This document shows, piece after piece, positions 10,224 to 22,248 of a DNA stretch of 64,000 nt. The first letter of the stretch is position 1. Every line of letters begins with the position of its first letter. The translations under genes were made by a program, and so were the position numbers. This stretch comes from Dictyophora rubrovolvata (Eukaryota > Basidiomycota > Agaricomycetes > Phallales > Phallaceae). Under the pieces are notes generated by a model. That model did no database searches and was not told the DNA's origin. It saw only the letters and a list, made by a program, of their open reading frames with translations. The DNA is taken from contig CP114118.1 in NCBI GenBank assembly GCA_029959195.1, forward strand, positions 2,232,001-2,296,000, given 5' to 3'.

Positions 10224-13168
10224 TCATGAAACTGGGGGACATTGTAAAAGAGGGAGACTCTTAGAGAGATCAACTCCAGGATAAAACCAAAAGCTAACGG
10301 CAATAATCACGTATAAGCCTATACGAAAAGAAACGATAATTAGTAGCACACATGTGCACAAAGCTAAAAATACTCACACATCAGGATCATCCCCTGGAAA
10401 AGAAAGAGCAGTCGGCGTCGTGAGTCTTCTGAGAAGTCGAGATGGAGATAACGGTAAGAACTCACTTCGAGCCAATTTGATTTTCCATCTTGGGTGCAGT
10501 AATTAACTGTGAGAACTGCCAAGAAAAGTACCTGATAAGTAGCAAAGCACTGTAAACGTGGTGAAACTTCGAGATTGATGGTTAAGCTTACTATAGATTG
10601 GAAGGGGTCGAATAGCAGTGTTAATGGCTTGTCCAAAATCCATGCCTTTAGAGAAACTATGGGTTGGAGTTCACAAAGAGGAAGGGAATATGCATACCAA
10701 AATAACAATGAATGGTATCACAAAAAGAGCAATTTGCTGAAAGAGAAAAATTCAGTGTCAGACAACCTAAGTCAGACAACCTAAAGTAGGTGAGGGTCCT
10801 TACGATACTAGATCCTACGGCGACACCGAGACTAAGTGTTAATTTATCCTACAAAAGGCATTTGTATACTTTGCTCATAAATGACGTGAAATCAATTCAC
10901 CTTCACCGAGACAGTAACAGCCGTAACATGTTCTATACAAACATATACGCATTAAAAGGCAGAAAATCCACGAAATAAAAGGGTTCACGAACCAGCAGCA
11001 TTTCCAACAATGGGCAGCAAAATTAATCCAACCCATTCTTGAGTAAGAGTGGAACCGGTAGTTACACCGTCGATACTATCTACTAGAAATTCCGAGGTGA
11101 CGGCTACTAACTATTGATAGGCCCAGATCAGTAATTATAATTTTTCCTTTCAAAAACGAAAATAGACATACAACAGTCACCGCGATCAATAAGCCAATAC
11201 AGACTTGGACACTCAATTGAGGTTCTTCAATTTCTTCATCTCCGTTAGATTTCTCGGTCGCCGCTTCAGGATCATCTGACGCTGGTGATTGTCTTCGCCG
11301 GAGTTCTGTTCCTACCACCGTGGTTGTGCTGGGCATCAGCTCCTCTAATGGCTCTTCCGTATGACGTTGCAGGTGTAAATGTGGTCTTTTCAGGTTGGTA
11401 GGGTAATTTGTCGATTCGAAGACCGCGTTGTCTTCATACAGATGTGCATGAGACCTAAAAAAAAATAACATTGAGTCGTGTAATATCATTGGATGATATC
11501 ATAATTACCATAGCTGGAACACCAGATATGATATGTAAACTGGGTAAATTTTATCAACCAACCCGGATCAATCACTCATATTTGAGAAAACCAATATTCG
11601 CTACTTACTGACTAGTAATATAACAGCAACCTAAATGCATCAACAGTCGGAAGCCGAAATTGTCAATTTACAAAAAAAGAACTTACACCGCGACTCATTC
11701 TTAAGACATCATTGCCTTCCGTCTGCTGGCTTACTTGAATGTCGGTATTGGCATTGTTACCGATTGCGATCACAAATGCCGCTGGCAACAAGACGGCAAT
11801 GACGCTGATAGTAAGTAAGGAGCTGTTCACATTTGCTGCGCCTATCAGAAACCACGGCATACGCATTAGTTCGGGGTCGCTAAAATTTAATGAAGAGGGG
11901 AAAAAAGCGCGCGTACTGGCAAGAAACCCTTGCTCTGCTTTCCGGATACCTCCTGCGAAAAAGCACATGCCAAGAACAAGGACTAAAACGGAAACAAAAG
12001 AAAGCAGGTGTCAATGCGACTTGATTCATATTTGAACTCAGAAGCAACAACACATACGAATGTTTGAAAGTATGGAACCGACGACTGTGTTAACATTCAT
12101 TAGTACACGTGTATGTAAGTATTCAAAAAATAATGCTTACGAGATGATTGAACAATGCTGAGTTTGCACTTGGTCAACGCGATGATCTGGCGGATAATTT
12201 ATATATATAAAGACCTCGAGTAATGATAATAAATAGCACGCACAGCAACGATTAGTTCCACGCTTGTCGGAGAAACGGGTTTAGTTCATTTTATATAGAT
12301 CAAAACGGGGGATACTCACGCATTGCCCTAGAAAAAAGCATTTCATTTGATCAGAATCACATTCAATTTTAAAGAAAGAAATGAAAATGGCGTACAAGAG
12401 TTGCATTGAGGAGACCTCCAATGGTTTGGCCGACACGAAGAGATAGCTCTTCTGTCGCGAAGCCCAAAAGCTATGTCAAATTAGTTTCAATTATTGAACT
12501 TGAATTTAAAACAAAGAAGCATGCCTTGGCTAAGGGCACGATGGCTAGGAATGAGACTAGAAGCAGGTGTCAGATAGCGAAGCACAGCCATACGAGCACC
12601 AAAGACATACACACAAAGATGATAATATCACCTTGTTTGGCGAAATGCATAGCCCACTGAAGAGCGTTTTAAGAAAACCTCGTATGATTGGTGAAAACAT
12701 AGGAAAAAAGATTTACCGAGATCGGAATGCAGACAAGAAGAACATTCAGCCCTTGATGAACAAGAAAAAATGGCTTGTTTTCAGGAGGTGAGCTGGAAAG
12801 TATAACTCAGAACCTACAAGAAGCGGTGACAATGGCTCTCAAGCTCTTCGCTGTCGTGGTGGCACCAACTTTCTTTGGAGGTCTCAAAAGTGAATGTATC
12901 GCTCCACGCCAAGTCTGTGCGTGACTCAAACCGGTTCGAGTGCGCTGTTTGACTGGCTGTGAGTTATTCTGTGGATTAGATACACCCCTGGTTGGTTTTC
13001 TCGTCCGTATTGGAGAGCTTGGAGCAGTCGTCGAGGTCGAATTCGAAATTAGATACTGTTCATCCGATACTGTGTTCTTTGGAGATTCTGCGACGGGATG
13101 TAAATCAAAAATTCTTACTTCAAAAACATTTGAATTTTACCTGTTTGTTGTGGTTGGGAGGAGGACAT
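10224..13168 (-). CDS. VCX1: Vacuolar Ca2+/H+ exchanger (CAX family)
   Basis: Vacuolar-membrane antiporter that loads Ca2+ using the proton gradient. The ATG at 13168-13166 opens MSSSQPQQTESPKNT, then a Ser/Thr/basic cytosolic N-terminus. Transmembrane exons follow: ASWLNVLLVCIPIS, ATEELSLRVGQTIGGLLNAT, GNAVELIVA-IIALTK (first exchanger signature), SILSNILLVLGMCFFAGGIR, SSLLTISVIAVLLPAAFVIA. A hydrophilic Glu/Asp-rich loop (SPASDDPEAATEKSNGDEEI) precedes the second repeat EWVGLILLPIVGNAAEHVTA, VSVKDKLTLSLGVAVGSSI, KPLTLLFDPFQSI and LTVNYCTQDGKSNWLEGMIL. It ends LLQCPPVS. More than ten short introns, all GT-AG as reconstructed. Both inverted repeats are present, so the protein looks functional. 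Confidence 0.9.
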
Positions 13169-13626
13169 AAATGAAGGGCAGTGGAGTATGAGGGAAATGA
13201 ACGACGATGAATGTTTCAAGACGCTTGGCTTTAACGTTCTTCGGGCGTTTAAGTGCCACCGCCAAGCAATGCTGTGTCTGGTCCGTGGCCGTCGCAAGTT
13301 TGTCATTGTCCCTCTAGTATTTGTCCACATGGAGTATCTATTAATGCTATTATCACGCTTCGAACTCAGGAAGGAAATGCTGTAAGCTGTAGCACTACAG
13401 CTCTTTATACGTAAAACGGGACTGCGCTTCTGGCTGACACTGAGGCTATGTGATAGTAGTATACAGGAATAATGACCGCGGACCGATGATTGTAGATTAT
13501 TATATAGATGCAAACAACGAAGAAGAAAAAGAAATATAGCACAAGACACAATAACCAGAAATACGACGGCGCTGAGAAACAAGGAAAAACTATGCATGCA
13601 TTAGATTGCTTAAAGAGACACCTGAG

Positions 13627-13667
<41 letters not shown>

Positions 13668-13682
13668 TATTGTAATTTTGTT
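13169..13682. other. Intergenic between VCX1 and the F-box gene
   Basis: 514 bases: VCX1 promoter and F-box gene 3' flank. It contains the (GA)n tract listed separately. The minus-strand frames (13115-13686) translate to low-complexity Ser/Leu/Phe runs and are not taken as genes. Confidence 0.5.
13635..13663. repeat. (GA)n microsatellite
   Basis: About 14 uninterrupted GA units preceded by an A-run, about 20 bases downstream of the reading end of the F-box gene on the other strand. Simple-sequence repeat. Confidence 0.9.
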
Positions 13683-15832
13683 TCAAGCGTGATATGCAAA
13701 CGATACGGCACCATAGAGGCCATCTTCACGTCCAAACATACCATGTCCATGCAAAATCTAATAAGAAAGAAAGCCCGATGAGCACAATACTCCCCCATGC
13801 AAAAGCGAACGCATAATAAAATCTCACCTCCATTTTCCTAGCATGCCAACCAACCCCACCATTAACATTCCCATTTAAATCCGCTAATTTTACCAACTCG
13901 TTTCTGAATGCATGATCGGGATGCAAGTCCCTTCGGAACGCAGACCGCGAGTCCTGATCCGCAATCCATCCGCTAGCAGTGTCCACATACCACCCTCTTC
14001 CACCTTTACTTCGCACGATTCTCCACGACCCAGCACCGGCTCCTAGGCTACTCAACGTCTGCATTGAAAGCTCGATCACGCGCAACCTCGTGGGCGCCAC
14101 CTTCGGCCCATCGGATCCAGTCAGAGAAAATGAAAATGGCACAGTAGCCAATGGCTGAATAACCTGTGAATGTAGTACCAACGTGGCTTGCCGTGGGGAC
14201 AATGCTAGCTCCGGTGATGTGTTTACGAGTGTTAGGACTTCGACATTCGGACAGGTCGTCAATATGAACGATGCAACATCCGCCAATGAGAGCGCTGGGA
14301 TATGTGCCAATCCCAGGGAACGCAATTCAGGCTGTGAACTAAACGCCTTGAGAATTTTGGGCGTAACCGGCGAATTAGAAAGGTCAAGGTATCTGAGTAT
14401 GCCGGACGTAAGGCAGGGCGCTTTCAAAGCGATGTTTAGGAGATCTTCTTCCTTGAGAGGTGATCCAAAGGTCATGTCACCGTACAGAGACAACTCCTTG
14501 AGCGCGTGTGTGCATTTACCATGGATTAGCAAGTTAACAATGGATTCGCTCGTTAATCGGGCACACCGTCCCAATGCAAGGGAAGTAAGTTTGACAGTAG
14601 ACTCGGGTGACGCCAACTGCTCCAACAGTTCAGGAGAACATGACGTTCCAGAAAGGTCGAGGTGTGTTAAAGAAGGAAAAGATAACACAAAGGGTGTCAG
14701 AACAGAGGATGGAATCGAACGCACACCCCGCATTCCTAGACGCTGCAGCTCTGGAAGAACTACAGGTCCAGATTCGTTACGATCATCATCCCTAAGATAC
14801 GTTTGCGAAAATTCATCCAAGGCATTTACGAAAACAGAACTGACGCAACCGCAAAAGTCAACGGCTATGACGGGCTTATATTCTTTACGGCGCTCGGTAT
14901 CGTTATCATCCTGTGTCGGACGACGTGAACGACCGCGGTCACGAGATGTGCGGCCTCTTAGCAAGAGTTCGACTAAAACAGGCAGTGTCAGCGCCCCATC
15001 CATGTACTCTGTAGCACCGAAGGCTTCCAAGTTAGGCATAGCCTAAGGGGGGGGGGAAAGTGAAAGTCAGCTCGGCTGCCAGCAGAAGAATGGAAACATA
15101 CTTTTAGGACATGATAGAGCCTGTCTCCGGTGACAAATCTGGAATTTAGGCCTTCACCAACGGATCTTCGCATCCCGATGGTCCGAAAATGATTGAAATC
15201 AAGACTGCGTGTATGCCGCCCTGGACATTCGTCATCAGGAGTGGGCACTGTTGTACGCACAGCAAAAAGAAAATACAAAATAATGAGACTTGCGTGTAGG
15301 ATCGGAACAAGAAATACAAACTACTTACAGTATACACCGGTGACGTTTATGACGGCGTCGGTAATGGAACGCAGCAGTCTCCAGCGACCAGGACTTTTGG
15401 CCCTCAAACGTTGTGGAGAAGGATCCCTAGAAGCCGGGGGAGAAAGAAGTTCTGGGGGGATGGAGCCGTCAGGGAGGGCAGTCAATGTTTCCATAACACA
15501 TTCTTGAATACGGAGGGCATCGTCTCCATGAAGAGTTTGAGCTGAACGAGTAGGACCTGTGAGGACGCTAGCTGCATTTTTTACGGTCTGGTCGACGATG
15601 GCGAAGGAATGCTGCTGGAGCCCTTCTTCTTCGTCATCACCACCGGTAATCTCGTCAACAAAAGCAAGCCAATTTCTAGGCAAACGGACTTCAATTCTAC
15701 GGTAGAGCCATGGAACGGCTGCAGAATGCCAGGCTCTGCTGACGAGCGAAAGACTGTGCAGAGTTTTCCGAGCTATGGGTTCGGGCCAATTAGGAGGCGG
15801 GTGTGAAGATGGCAGAGCAGTCGGAACAAGGA

Positions 15833-15866
<34 letters not shown>

Positions 15867-16070
15867 ATTTGAATTGGGTTTTGAGGAGACAGTGAAGTCA
15901 AAATGGCCGTAGGTGGTTGTGTTTCCGGTTCCGTTTGAATATGAGTTTACGAGAGGGTCGAGGGAAGGTACGGGAGGTGGCTGGGCAGCGTAGAAGACAG
16001 CGGAGCAAATGGCATACAAAAGGTCAGGAGGATAACATGCGACACATGAGGAAGATGGGGAGGAGGACAT
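13683..16070 (-). CDS. F-box-like, leucine-rich repeat protein
   Basis: Probable substrate adaptor of an SCF ubiquitin ligase. The start MSSSPSSSCVACYPPDLLYA at 16070 is chosen because it fits the usual agaricomycete F-box opening; an upstream in-frame extension is less likely. Then come a run of about twelve Asn (CAA/TTG repeat), the F-box-like block KTLHSLSLVSRAWHSAAVPW with LYRRIEV, an exon PTPDDECPGRHTRSLDFNHF, and a long exon of leucine-rich repeats (LTHLDLSGTSCSPELLEQLA, ILRYLDLSNSPVTPKILKAF, LRSLGLAHIPALSLADVASF). With the last 70-base intron (13758-13827) removed, the C-terminus is MEILHGHGMFGREDGLYGAV-SFAYHA. If the intron is kept, the frame ends at 13726 with a hydrophobic tail. Target unknown. 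Confidence 0.82.
15834..15867. repeat. Trinucleotide (TTG/CAA) repeat inside the F-box gene
   Basis: About ten or more TTG units on the plus strand, encoding a poly-asparagine run in the minus-strand protein ahead of the F-box. The length is likely to vary between strains. Confidence 0.9.
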
Positions 16071-16965
16071 CGGAAATTCAGGCGATTTTGAATGGAATGG
16101 AATGAGACATTTTATACCAGTTCGGAGGCTCAGGACGACATTTCGGAAAAAAACAGTCACGGGATTATGGCATCATGCTTAGCCGGTGACCAATTAGTAC
16201 GATGACCAACATTGGCAGTTGCGCCACAGCCTTTAACTCTTGATACACAACACACAACACATGCTTAATATCTGGGAACAAGCTCACTCGAAGTTCCCAG
16301 AAAGGGGAATAATAACCACAGAAAAATAAATATATACGACAACATAAAAGTGACCCCAGTATGCTTCCGTTCATATCATATCATGTTTTAGACTTGCCAT
16401 CCCAGGCCCAACTAATATATATCTGGCATCAACATGATCACGAGTCCGAGTTCCTTCGCCAACCGAGAGATCCTAGGGTCCGGCTGGACTCAGAAACGCA
16501 CTTGAATGAAGACACGTTTGAGTTGTGTTGAAACGCTAAATTGAATTTTCAGCTAGTTCAAAATTAAGAACGGGTTGTTCTCCTCTGAGGTCCAATTGAA
16601 GAAAGCGGTGCACGCCATAAGGAAGAATGTCCTCAGGGGACGCATTTCCAACCCTGCAAAATACCCTAGGCAATCTAACGGAATGATGACATGAGATCAC
16701 CTAACTTCCTTGAACCTCTCACACTCAAAATTGGGAAGAATTTACTTGCGCTGCAGCATCAACATGGAGAAGACAAAGAAGTAAAGTCAATCAGATATGT
16801 CCGCCTTCCATATCGAATGTGCGATAATAATATGGACAAAATTAGCCCAAGGTTGTCAGCCTGCGCAAGGCTACAGTTACGTAGCGTGTGACATATGACA
16901 ACTCGGTCACATGCTCCCCGAGCACATCCTTCCCTCTCCTTCCCTTCGTTCGCTGAATTTCAGCC
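16071..16965. other. Intergenic between divergent F-box and MED22 genes
   Basis: 895 bases holding both promoters. Short plus-strand frames (16691-17086) lack recognisable motifs. No RNA gene or repeat recognised. The MED22 ATG sits in a good context (cagccATGG). Confidence 0.45.
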
Positions 16966-17557
16966 ATGGCCGCCCCATTTCAAACAGACGCTTCTCGTCC
17001 GTTTTCCCTCCCAACGGCCAATATTGGCGTCCGGTCATACGAACCCGCTCCCCAAATCTCATCCGAAGAATTCCTCAGTAATATAGAAGAAGAATGGAAC
17101 AAGAAGGTCGATGTCGATGTCGAGACTCTCGTGGATGGCATGGCTGATCTTGTTTCCATTGCATCGGTGGGTTTGTTTCTGGTTCTTCCCTTGGTTATCT
17201 TTTTTCAAACCTTTTCCTTTTCCTTACTTAGATCGAAAACAAAGACAAGTTCCAAATTGCCCTAGAGTCTTTCCAAGCTCAATGTCGCACCGAGTCAATG
17301 GTACCTTCATTGTTGCCTTTTGTAGTCTTACCCTTCAAACATTTAATATCTAGGTTCGTGCAGCGTCGTCTCTGATGTCAATCACCCATTCACTCAAGCT
17401 AATGCTTCTCCTGTCCGACGAGGCCCAAGTTGTACACCAGCACAACGAAGAGATCCGCGCTGCTTCTGCGCAGACCAGTCAGTATAAGGAGCAAGTCATT
17501 GGCCTTTTGGACGACCTCCTTAGCGGCGAATCCCCAATTTCTTCAAATGGGGTATAA
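16966..17557 (+). CDS. MED22: Mediator complex subunit 22 (Srb6/Surf5)
   Basis: Head-module subunit of Mediator, which bridges activators and RNA polymerase II. The ATG at 16966 opens MAAPFQTDASRPFSLPTANI; the conserved part begins ISSEEFLSNIEEEWNKKVDV. After intron 1 comes IENKDKFQIALESFQAQCRT and after intron 2 VRAASSLMSITHSLKLMLLL with SDEAQVVHQHNEEI. It ends SGESPISSNGV, stop at 17555-17557. About 150 residues, helical and coiled-coil-like, close to the usual MED22 size. Two introns, both GT-AG. The VRA..SL..ITH.LK segment is the family hallmark. Confidence 0.85.
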
Positions 17558-18230
17558 ATAATCTAATAATGACGCCACATGCCGTCAACGGGAAAAGTGA
17601 GGACAAAGGCAAAGAAATTGAGGCCAAAAAAAGGATAGTCATAACAAGGCGAACACACAGCACACACATCGCCTTTTTTTAATTGCCCTTGATATACACA
17701 TATTCACCGCACACCACTTAATTTTGTGAGAAACGTCAAATAACGTGATAGAAGGGGGGGGAAAGGGGAGACCGCTTAAGCGGGTCCCTTCAGTCCAGCT
17801 CCTTTCGTCTCCCTTCCTCACCAAACGCCTTTACTTTGGAATTCCCCTCGATTAAGTCGCTTCGGACATTTATATTTACCCACGTTCGTGCCCAAACCAC
17901 AAAACAACAATCCTTAAGGCCTGGGGTATCATCACATGTATTCCTTCTTTGTGAACCCTGGAAGACCCACCGCAGGGTCATAGTCGATAGCTGAATGAAT
18001 AATAATTGCTTTTGATTCTCATGTTATGTACAACGCTGTCAATTGAGACCAATTTTATGTTGCCCGGTTTTAAGCCCTGAGATCCTGAGAGGGGCCGTTA
18101 TATATCGGGAAATAATTTATGTTAATAAACTCAGTTTGGCTTGCTATGATGATATAACACGCAAGAAGTTTATTATTAGTTAGAAGGTTACATAGCGAAA
18201 TAGATGTACATTATACCGTTCGTGGATCCA
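17558..18230. other. Intergenic, convergent MED22 / DUF1748 gene
   Basis: 673 bases of 3' flanks. Includes a T-run at 17674-17680 and a G-run at 17753-17760. No gene recognised on either strand. Confidence 0.45.
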
Positions 18231-18513
18231 TTATCGTGAGTTTTTCTTGAAATAAGAGCTATTCACAGCTGTGGCTTGTACGATGTCGAATATAGTCTCC
18301 CCCATCCCTAGGTATTTATCTGTTACTGAGCGTAATGTAGGGTCCGTTAAAAACGGCGCATCAAAACTAGAAGCGATATTAAGATTAGGTGTCCATACGC
18401 AAATGCCATAGAAGGCCAACATACGTGAAACCACTTGAGCGTCGAACACCTGCTAATACGGTGGAAAGCAACGCAGCATCGATGGCGTAATGAACTAATC
18501 TTCCCAGAGCCAT
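18231..18513 (-). CDS. DUF1748 family small protein
   Basis: A 74-residue protein from two exons (18513-18425 and 18366-18231) around a 58-base GT-AG intron. It reads MALGRLVHYAIDAALLSTVL-AGVRRSSGFT, then the intron, then DPTLRSVTDKYLGMGETIFD and VNSSYFKKNSR. The order LVHYAIDA-LLS-VLAG-(K/R)RSSG, then a DKYLGxGE block and a final aromatic/basic end, matches the fungal DUF1748 family. Members are short, have one hydrophobic helix and have no established biochemical role; mitochondrial localisation has been suggested for some. The gene is easy to miss because it is short and split. Confidence 0.75.
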
Positions 18514-19411
18514 ATTTGTTTCTTTTTGAACAACAATGTAATATCGAGGGACAAGGCTTAACTTGGATGGTATAACGTGTGGTGGTATGTGCCACGAAAC
18601 GCAGGTGCCAGGCAAGACTGATTGCGGCATTCGTTCGGCAAACGCCGGTTGTCCCAATACCAGCGAGACTCCTGCCAAATTCACTGTCTTCCAGGTTTCA
18701 CCCTGGTCCGCTTTTGTGAAATATTCAGAGGCTTGGAAGTATCCAATTATGTAGGTTCACTTTGTATCGGTCAATAACAGCTTAATTCGAACAACGTTTT
18801 AGGATAAGGTATGTATGTGTAGTAATTATGCAATAAATTCAACACGCGACTTCAAGTAATACTGGAGCAAGTGTCAATAGCTAATATGTTCTATTTTTAC
18901 CTTTTTATTATTAGGCCACTCCTAGTCTATCCTGGTCTATGAATCTGGAAGTACAGCGATACTAAGTCATAATGATCGTCGAGAACAGAACCACCATAAT
19001 TATCAACTTGGGAAGTAAGTCTATAAATAAACACATTTCCTGAAAGTTTTATCTGTCATCTTAATCCAATAAAGCCGCATGAACACTATAACATTAATGC
19101 ATCTGTGACGCCAAACCACAAGTGCTTCATGATTGCCCTAGCGGAAATTCATTAGATAAAAGATACCATTGTCCTCTTTTCAGTGACACACGACGTTAAA
19201 ATTAGAACTATAAAAAAGATACCGATCATCATACTGGTTAAATAGATGTCTATTTAAAAAAAATGAAAAGCACGAGTACAAAGACCGATACAGTGCCCTC
19301 GGCTTCTTATTACAACCAAACATACAGCAGATTGAAACGGTAACAAAGCAAAATAGTAAGCAAAAAACCACAAATACAGCAAACGATAGCCGTATCAATT
19401 TCTGAACGTTT
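18514..19411. other. Intergenic upstream of DUF1748 gene and downstream of DUF1295 gene
   Basis: 898 bases. Frames on both strands (e.g. 19180-19419 minus) are low-complexity, AT-rich and show no family motif. No RNA or repeat recognised. Confidence 0.4.
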
Positions 19412-20809
19412 TCATTCAATTCGTTTCCCCTTTACGGGACCCCATACTTTCCTATCAATCACATCTCTGGTTTTTTTGGAGCTCAGCCTGATACCTTTGA
19501 AATACGTTTCCAAGGGCCAGAACATGCCAACTCGCGCTTGATATGCGGGATAATCGGAATATTTCTTTGATGAGATCGCCTCGGTGAAACCAGTAGACGA
19601 AAAAAAGAGTATGCTCAGTAAAATTGACGGAAGGAAAGGCCAAATTCTTTCATGAATAGTTTGAGGCGTAAATGGCAAATGGTTTGCTCCCACAATGGGA
19701 ATTAAGTTAATGATATACTAGCGATACCGGTGAAACACGAATTTTTAGGGGAGAGGCACGGATTCTTACCCAAAAAGATTGCTCACAGGCACAATTTGGA
19801 TGTCTCGAATATGCCCAAAGACCTCGTGTAATAAAGCCTGTGGCATATCGGGATAAGATACTAAGAAGGCGAACATATGTCAAAGCAAAAGCCAACCTCG
19901 TTGCTTGTCGTCCTCTGTCCACTGAATGCGGGAACCGATCCAATCATTGGGATTAATCGCACCAGTCAGTTTGTAATTCTATGGAAAGGAAGGGGGTTAT
20001 AGAATCCATGGACATGATAATGAGGCATATCTAATTCATTTACCTGAAACGACCATTGCTGGTTGTCTGAGGTGAATTCTAAGGCTAAAACCGCCAGTGC
20101 CAGTTCTGCCAGGACGATATCCGATGCTCCAAGCTTGGTTGGCTGTCGGATGAGAGCATGATGAGCGGGAAGCTAGATAGAACAATATTGGTGAGACGAG
20201 AAGAAGTTGAAGACTTCCATAGAAGACTCTAATTACCCCAAGAATAAAGAGGAGGATATTCTGAGCGACGGCTAAAGAAGATTTGTGGTCGGCGATATGC
20301 TTTGGTGGTTCTTTGAAACGACTTTACCAATGAAAAAGAAATTAAAGATTTGGAATGCCCAACCAGGTACTTGTTTTCGACAAATTTCCCATCGATAATC
20401 TTCATCTTTTCTGCATGAAGAATACAGCGATAAGACAGGAATATCTATTTAAAAAAGAAACTCACAAGCTAAAAAGACCACGGCGCCATGTGTTGTAGCT
20501 CAGCCGAACCATCCAAATGACCTTTGTTCGCTGTAAGTAATCTCTACTAAACAAGTAAAGGCGTGCACTTACTTCAAGAACAAGTACTAAAATAGCTCTT
20601 TGGCTAACTCCTTGGCTTTTAATAGCAGCGTCTGCCCAATGCAGCAGTGGATAAATAGCGAAGTACGCCGTATAAACAGTAGGAAGAAAAGTCCACACTC
20701 GGTCTACTTGGGAAACATTTCCAGTTAAGACACTAGCAATCCACGTCCATGCAATGTTGAAAAGACAAAACTTGACGGGTACAGAGAACTCTGGAGAGAT
20801 GTGATGCAT
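19412..20809 (-). CDS. DUF1295 (steroid-reductase-like) multi-pass membrane protein
   Basis: Polytopic membrane protein related to the steroid 5-alpha-reductase/ICMT fold; the fungal members have no agreed substrate. The ATG at 20809 opens MHHISPEFSVPVKFCLFNIA, with TWIASVLTGNVSQVDRVWTF then LPTVYTAYFAIYPLLHWADA, the DUF1295 N-terminal helix block. Further exons read SYNTWRRGLFSL, DYRWEICRKQVPGWAFQIFN, VLALEFTSDNQQWSFQNYKL, and GLWAYSRHPNCACEQSFW, which contains the RHPN motif that marks the family. It ends YPAYQARVGMFWPLETYFKG..PVKGKRIE. About seven exons with short GT-AG introns. Divergent from RPB5 (337 bases apart). Confidence 0.8.
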
Positions 20810-21146
20810 GTTGGCAGGTCACAAAAGGAGAATGCACATATTACGTCATTGAGAAGAATTTTAACGCTCATATAACTTCTAATTCGGAGAGAACTGGGGC
20901 CAAATGCTAAGCACTAAGCACGTTCCACTGAAGATACTCAAGTTTCAAAAAGGCTTATCTTCATTAACTCTCTTGAGTGTCTTTGTATTTTCCTTTGATT
21001 TCCTTTTTTACTCGATAAACCGAAGTCAATGCCGCGATGCCGAATAAAGACTAGCTGAGTTGGCCAGGCCCTCGGACCTAGGTCAAGCTTCTTCTCGAGT
21101 TTTTCTGCCAATTCTCCGTTGAACTCGATACTTGCATTAACTTGCA
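20810..21146. promoter_or_regulatory. Shared promoter region of DUF1295 gene and RPB5
   Basis: 337 bases between two divergent starts. No TATA box is obvious close to the RPB5 start. No specific site is claimed. Confidence 0.4.
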
Positions 21147-22040
21147 ATGACAGAAGAAGTAGCCCGTTTGTGGAAGGTCAATCGTACCATTCATGAACTT
21201 GTCAAAGATAGGGTTTGTCCTGAATGACTTTGAAGCATGGCGGCGAATTTCACAAATAACTGTAGAATTTCCAAGTTTCGGATGAGGAAATTACGATGGA
21301 TTTGACGAAGTTCGAGCAGGTTTATGCTGCACCGGGTACTGGAATTGTAGAGTGAGCACTATACCTCTTATTTACCATGCTCGGAAGAAATTTATACGCT
21401 ATTAAGTCGCAGCCAACTAAACTTCTTCACATCGTCGAGAGATGATCCTAATGATCAAATATTTGTGTTTTTTACAGAAGAGAAGAGCGTGGGTGTCAAG
21501 ACAATGCGAAAGTGCGTCCACTGCAGTATATCAAACTTCCAAATATTGACCTCCCCCCCAGGTTCTTACTGATTCTGGACGAAAAGTCGATTCAAAGAGG
21601 CGTAATTATTTTTCCTGGAGCGATGACACCTTCGGCACGGAAAGTAAGATGGCGAGCACATGCTTGTCGTAATAAACACTGACGCATTTCTTTCCAAGGT
21701 TATTGTAGCAATGTCGCAACAGTACAAACTAGAAGAGTTCTCAGAGTCTGACCTCCTTGTAAATATAACACGTCACATATTGGTACCAAAACACGAGGTA
21801 TTGTCACCTGAAGAGAAAAAGGCTCTTCTAGAACGATAGTGGGTTAAGAATGCTATCACTCAAGTTTCGAACGGTCATGACCGTGTTTTTTTTAGCCGTT
21901 TGAAAGAAACACAATTACCGCGAATCCAAATTACAGATCCCGTTGCTCGTTATTACGGATTACGCCGGGGACAGGTAGTAAAAATTACCCGACCTAGTGA
22001 GACGGCTGGTCGATACGCAAGTTATCGTATATGTTTTTAG
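21147..22040 (+). CDS. RPB5: DNA-directed RNA polymerases I, II and III subunit RPABC1
   Basis: Common subunit of all three nuclear RNA polymerases, forming part of the lower jaw. The ATG at 21147 opens [22 protein letters not shown]; after the first intron the frame resumes [16 protein letters not shown]. Further exons give [16 protein letters not shown] and [20 protein letters not shown]. The C-terminal assembly domain is strongly conserved: [39 protein letters not shown], ending CF and a stop at 22038-22040. Roughly 220 residues, like yeast and human RPB5. Six or so small introns are needed, including one just before KETQLPR. Confidence 0.92.
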
Positions 22041-22248
22041 TTGAAGTGTGTATAGCAGTACCATATTATATTTTACTTACGCGCGCTCTGTGCGGTTTTT
22101 TCAAGGCTTAGCGTTATTTGTGTCTTATATATCGCTTGTGCATTGAATTGAGGTTTTCAATTAGTCTCCTATCAATAGTTCAACAAGCGTAGTCATGTCA
22201 TAGCGTCAAGGTATTTAAGAAAGGCGAAGGCTGCTCCCTTAGCGTGCC

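Noticed and set aside
13115-13686. Minus-strand frames with Leu/Ser/Phe runs
   Set aside because: They come from the (GA)n tract and flanking simple sequence between two genes.
14183-15046. 287-codon plus-strand frame
   Set aside because: Antisense shadow of the F-box/LRR exon, with Arg/Ser-rich composition and no motif.
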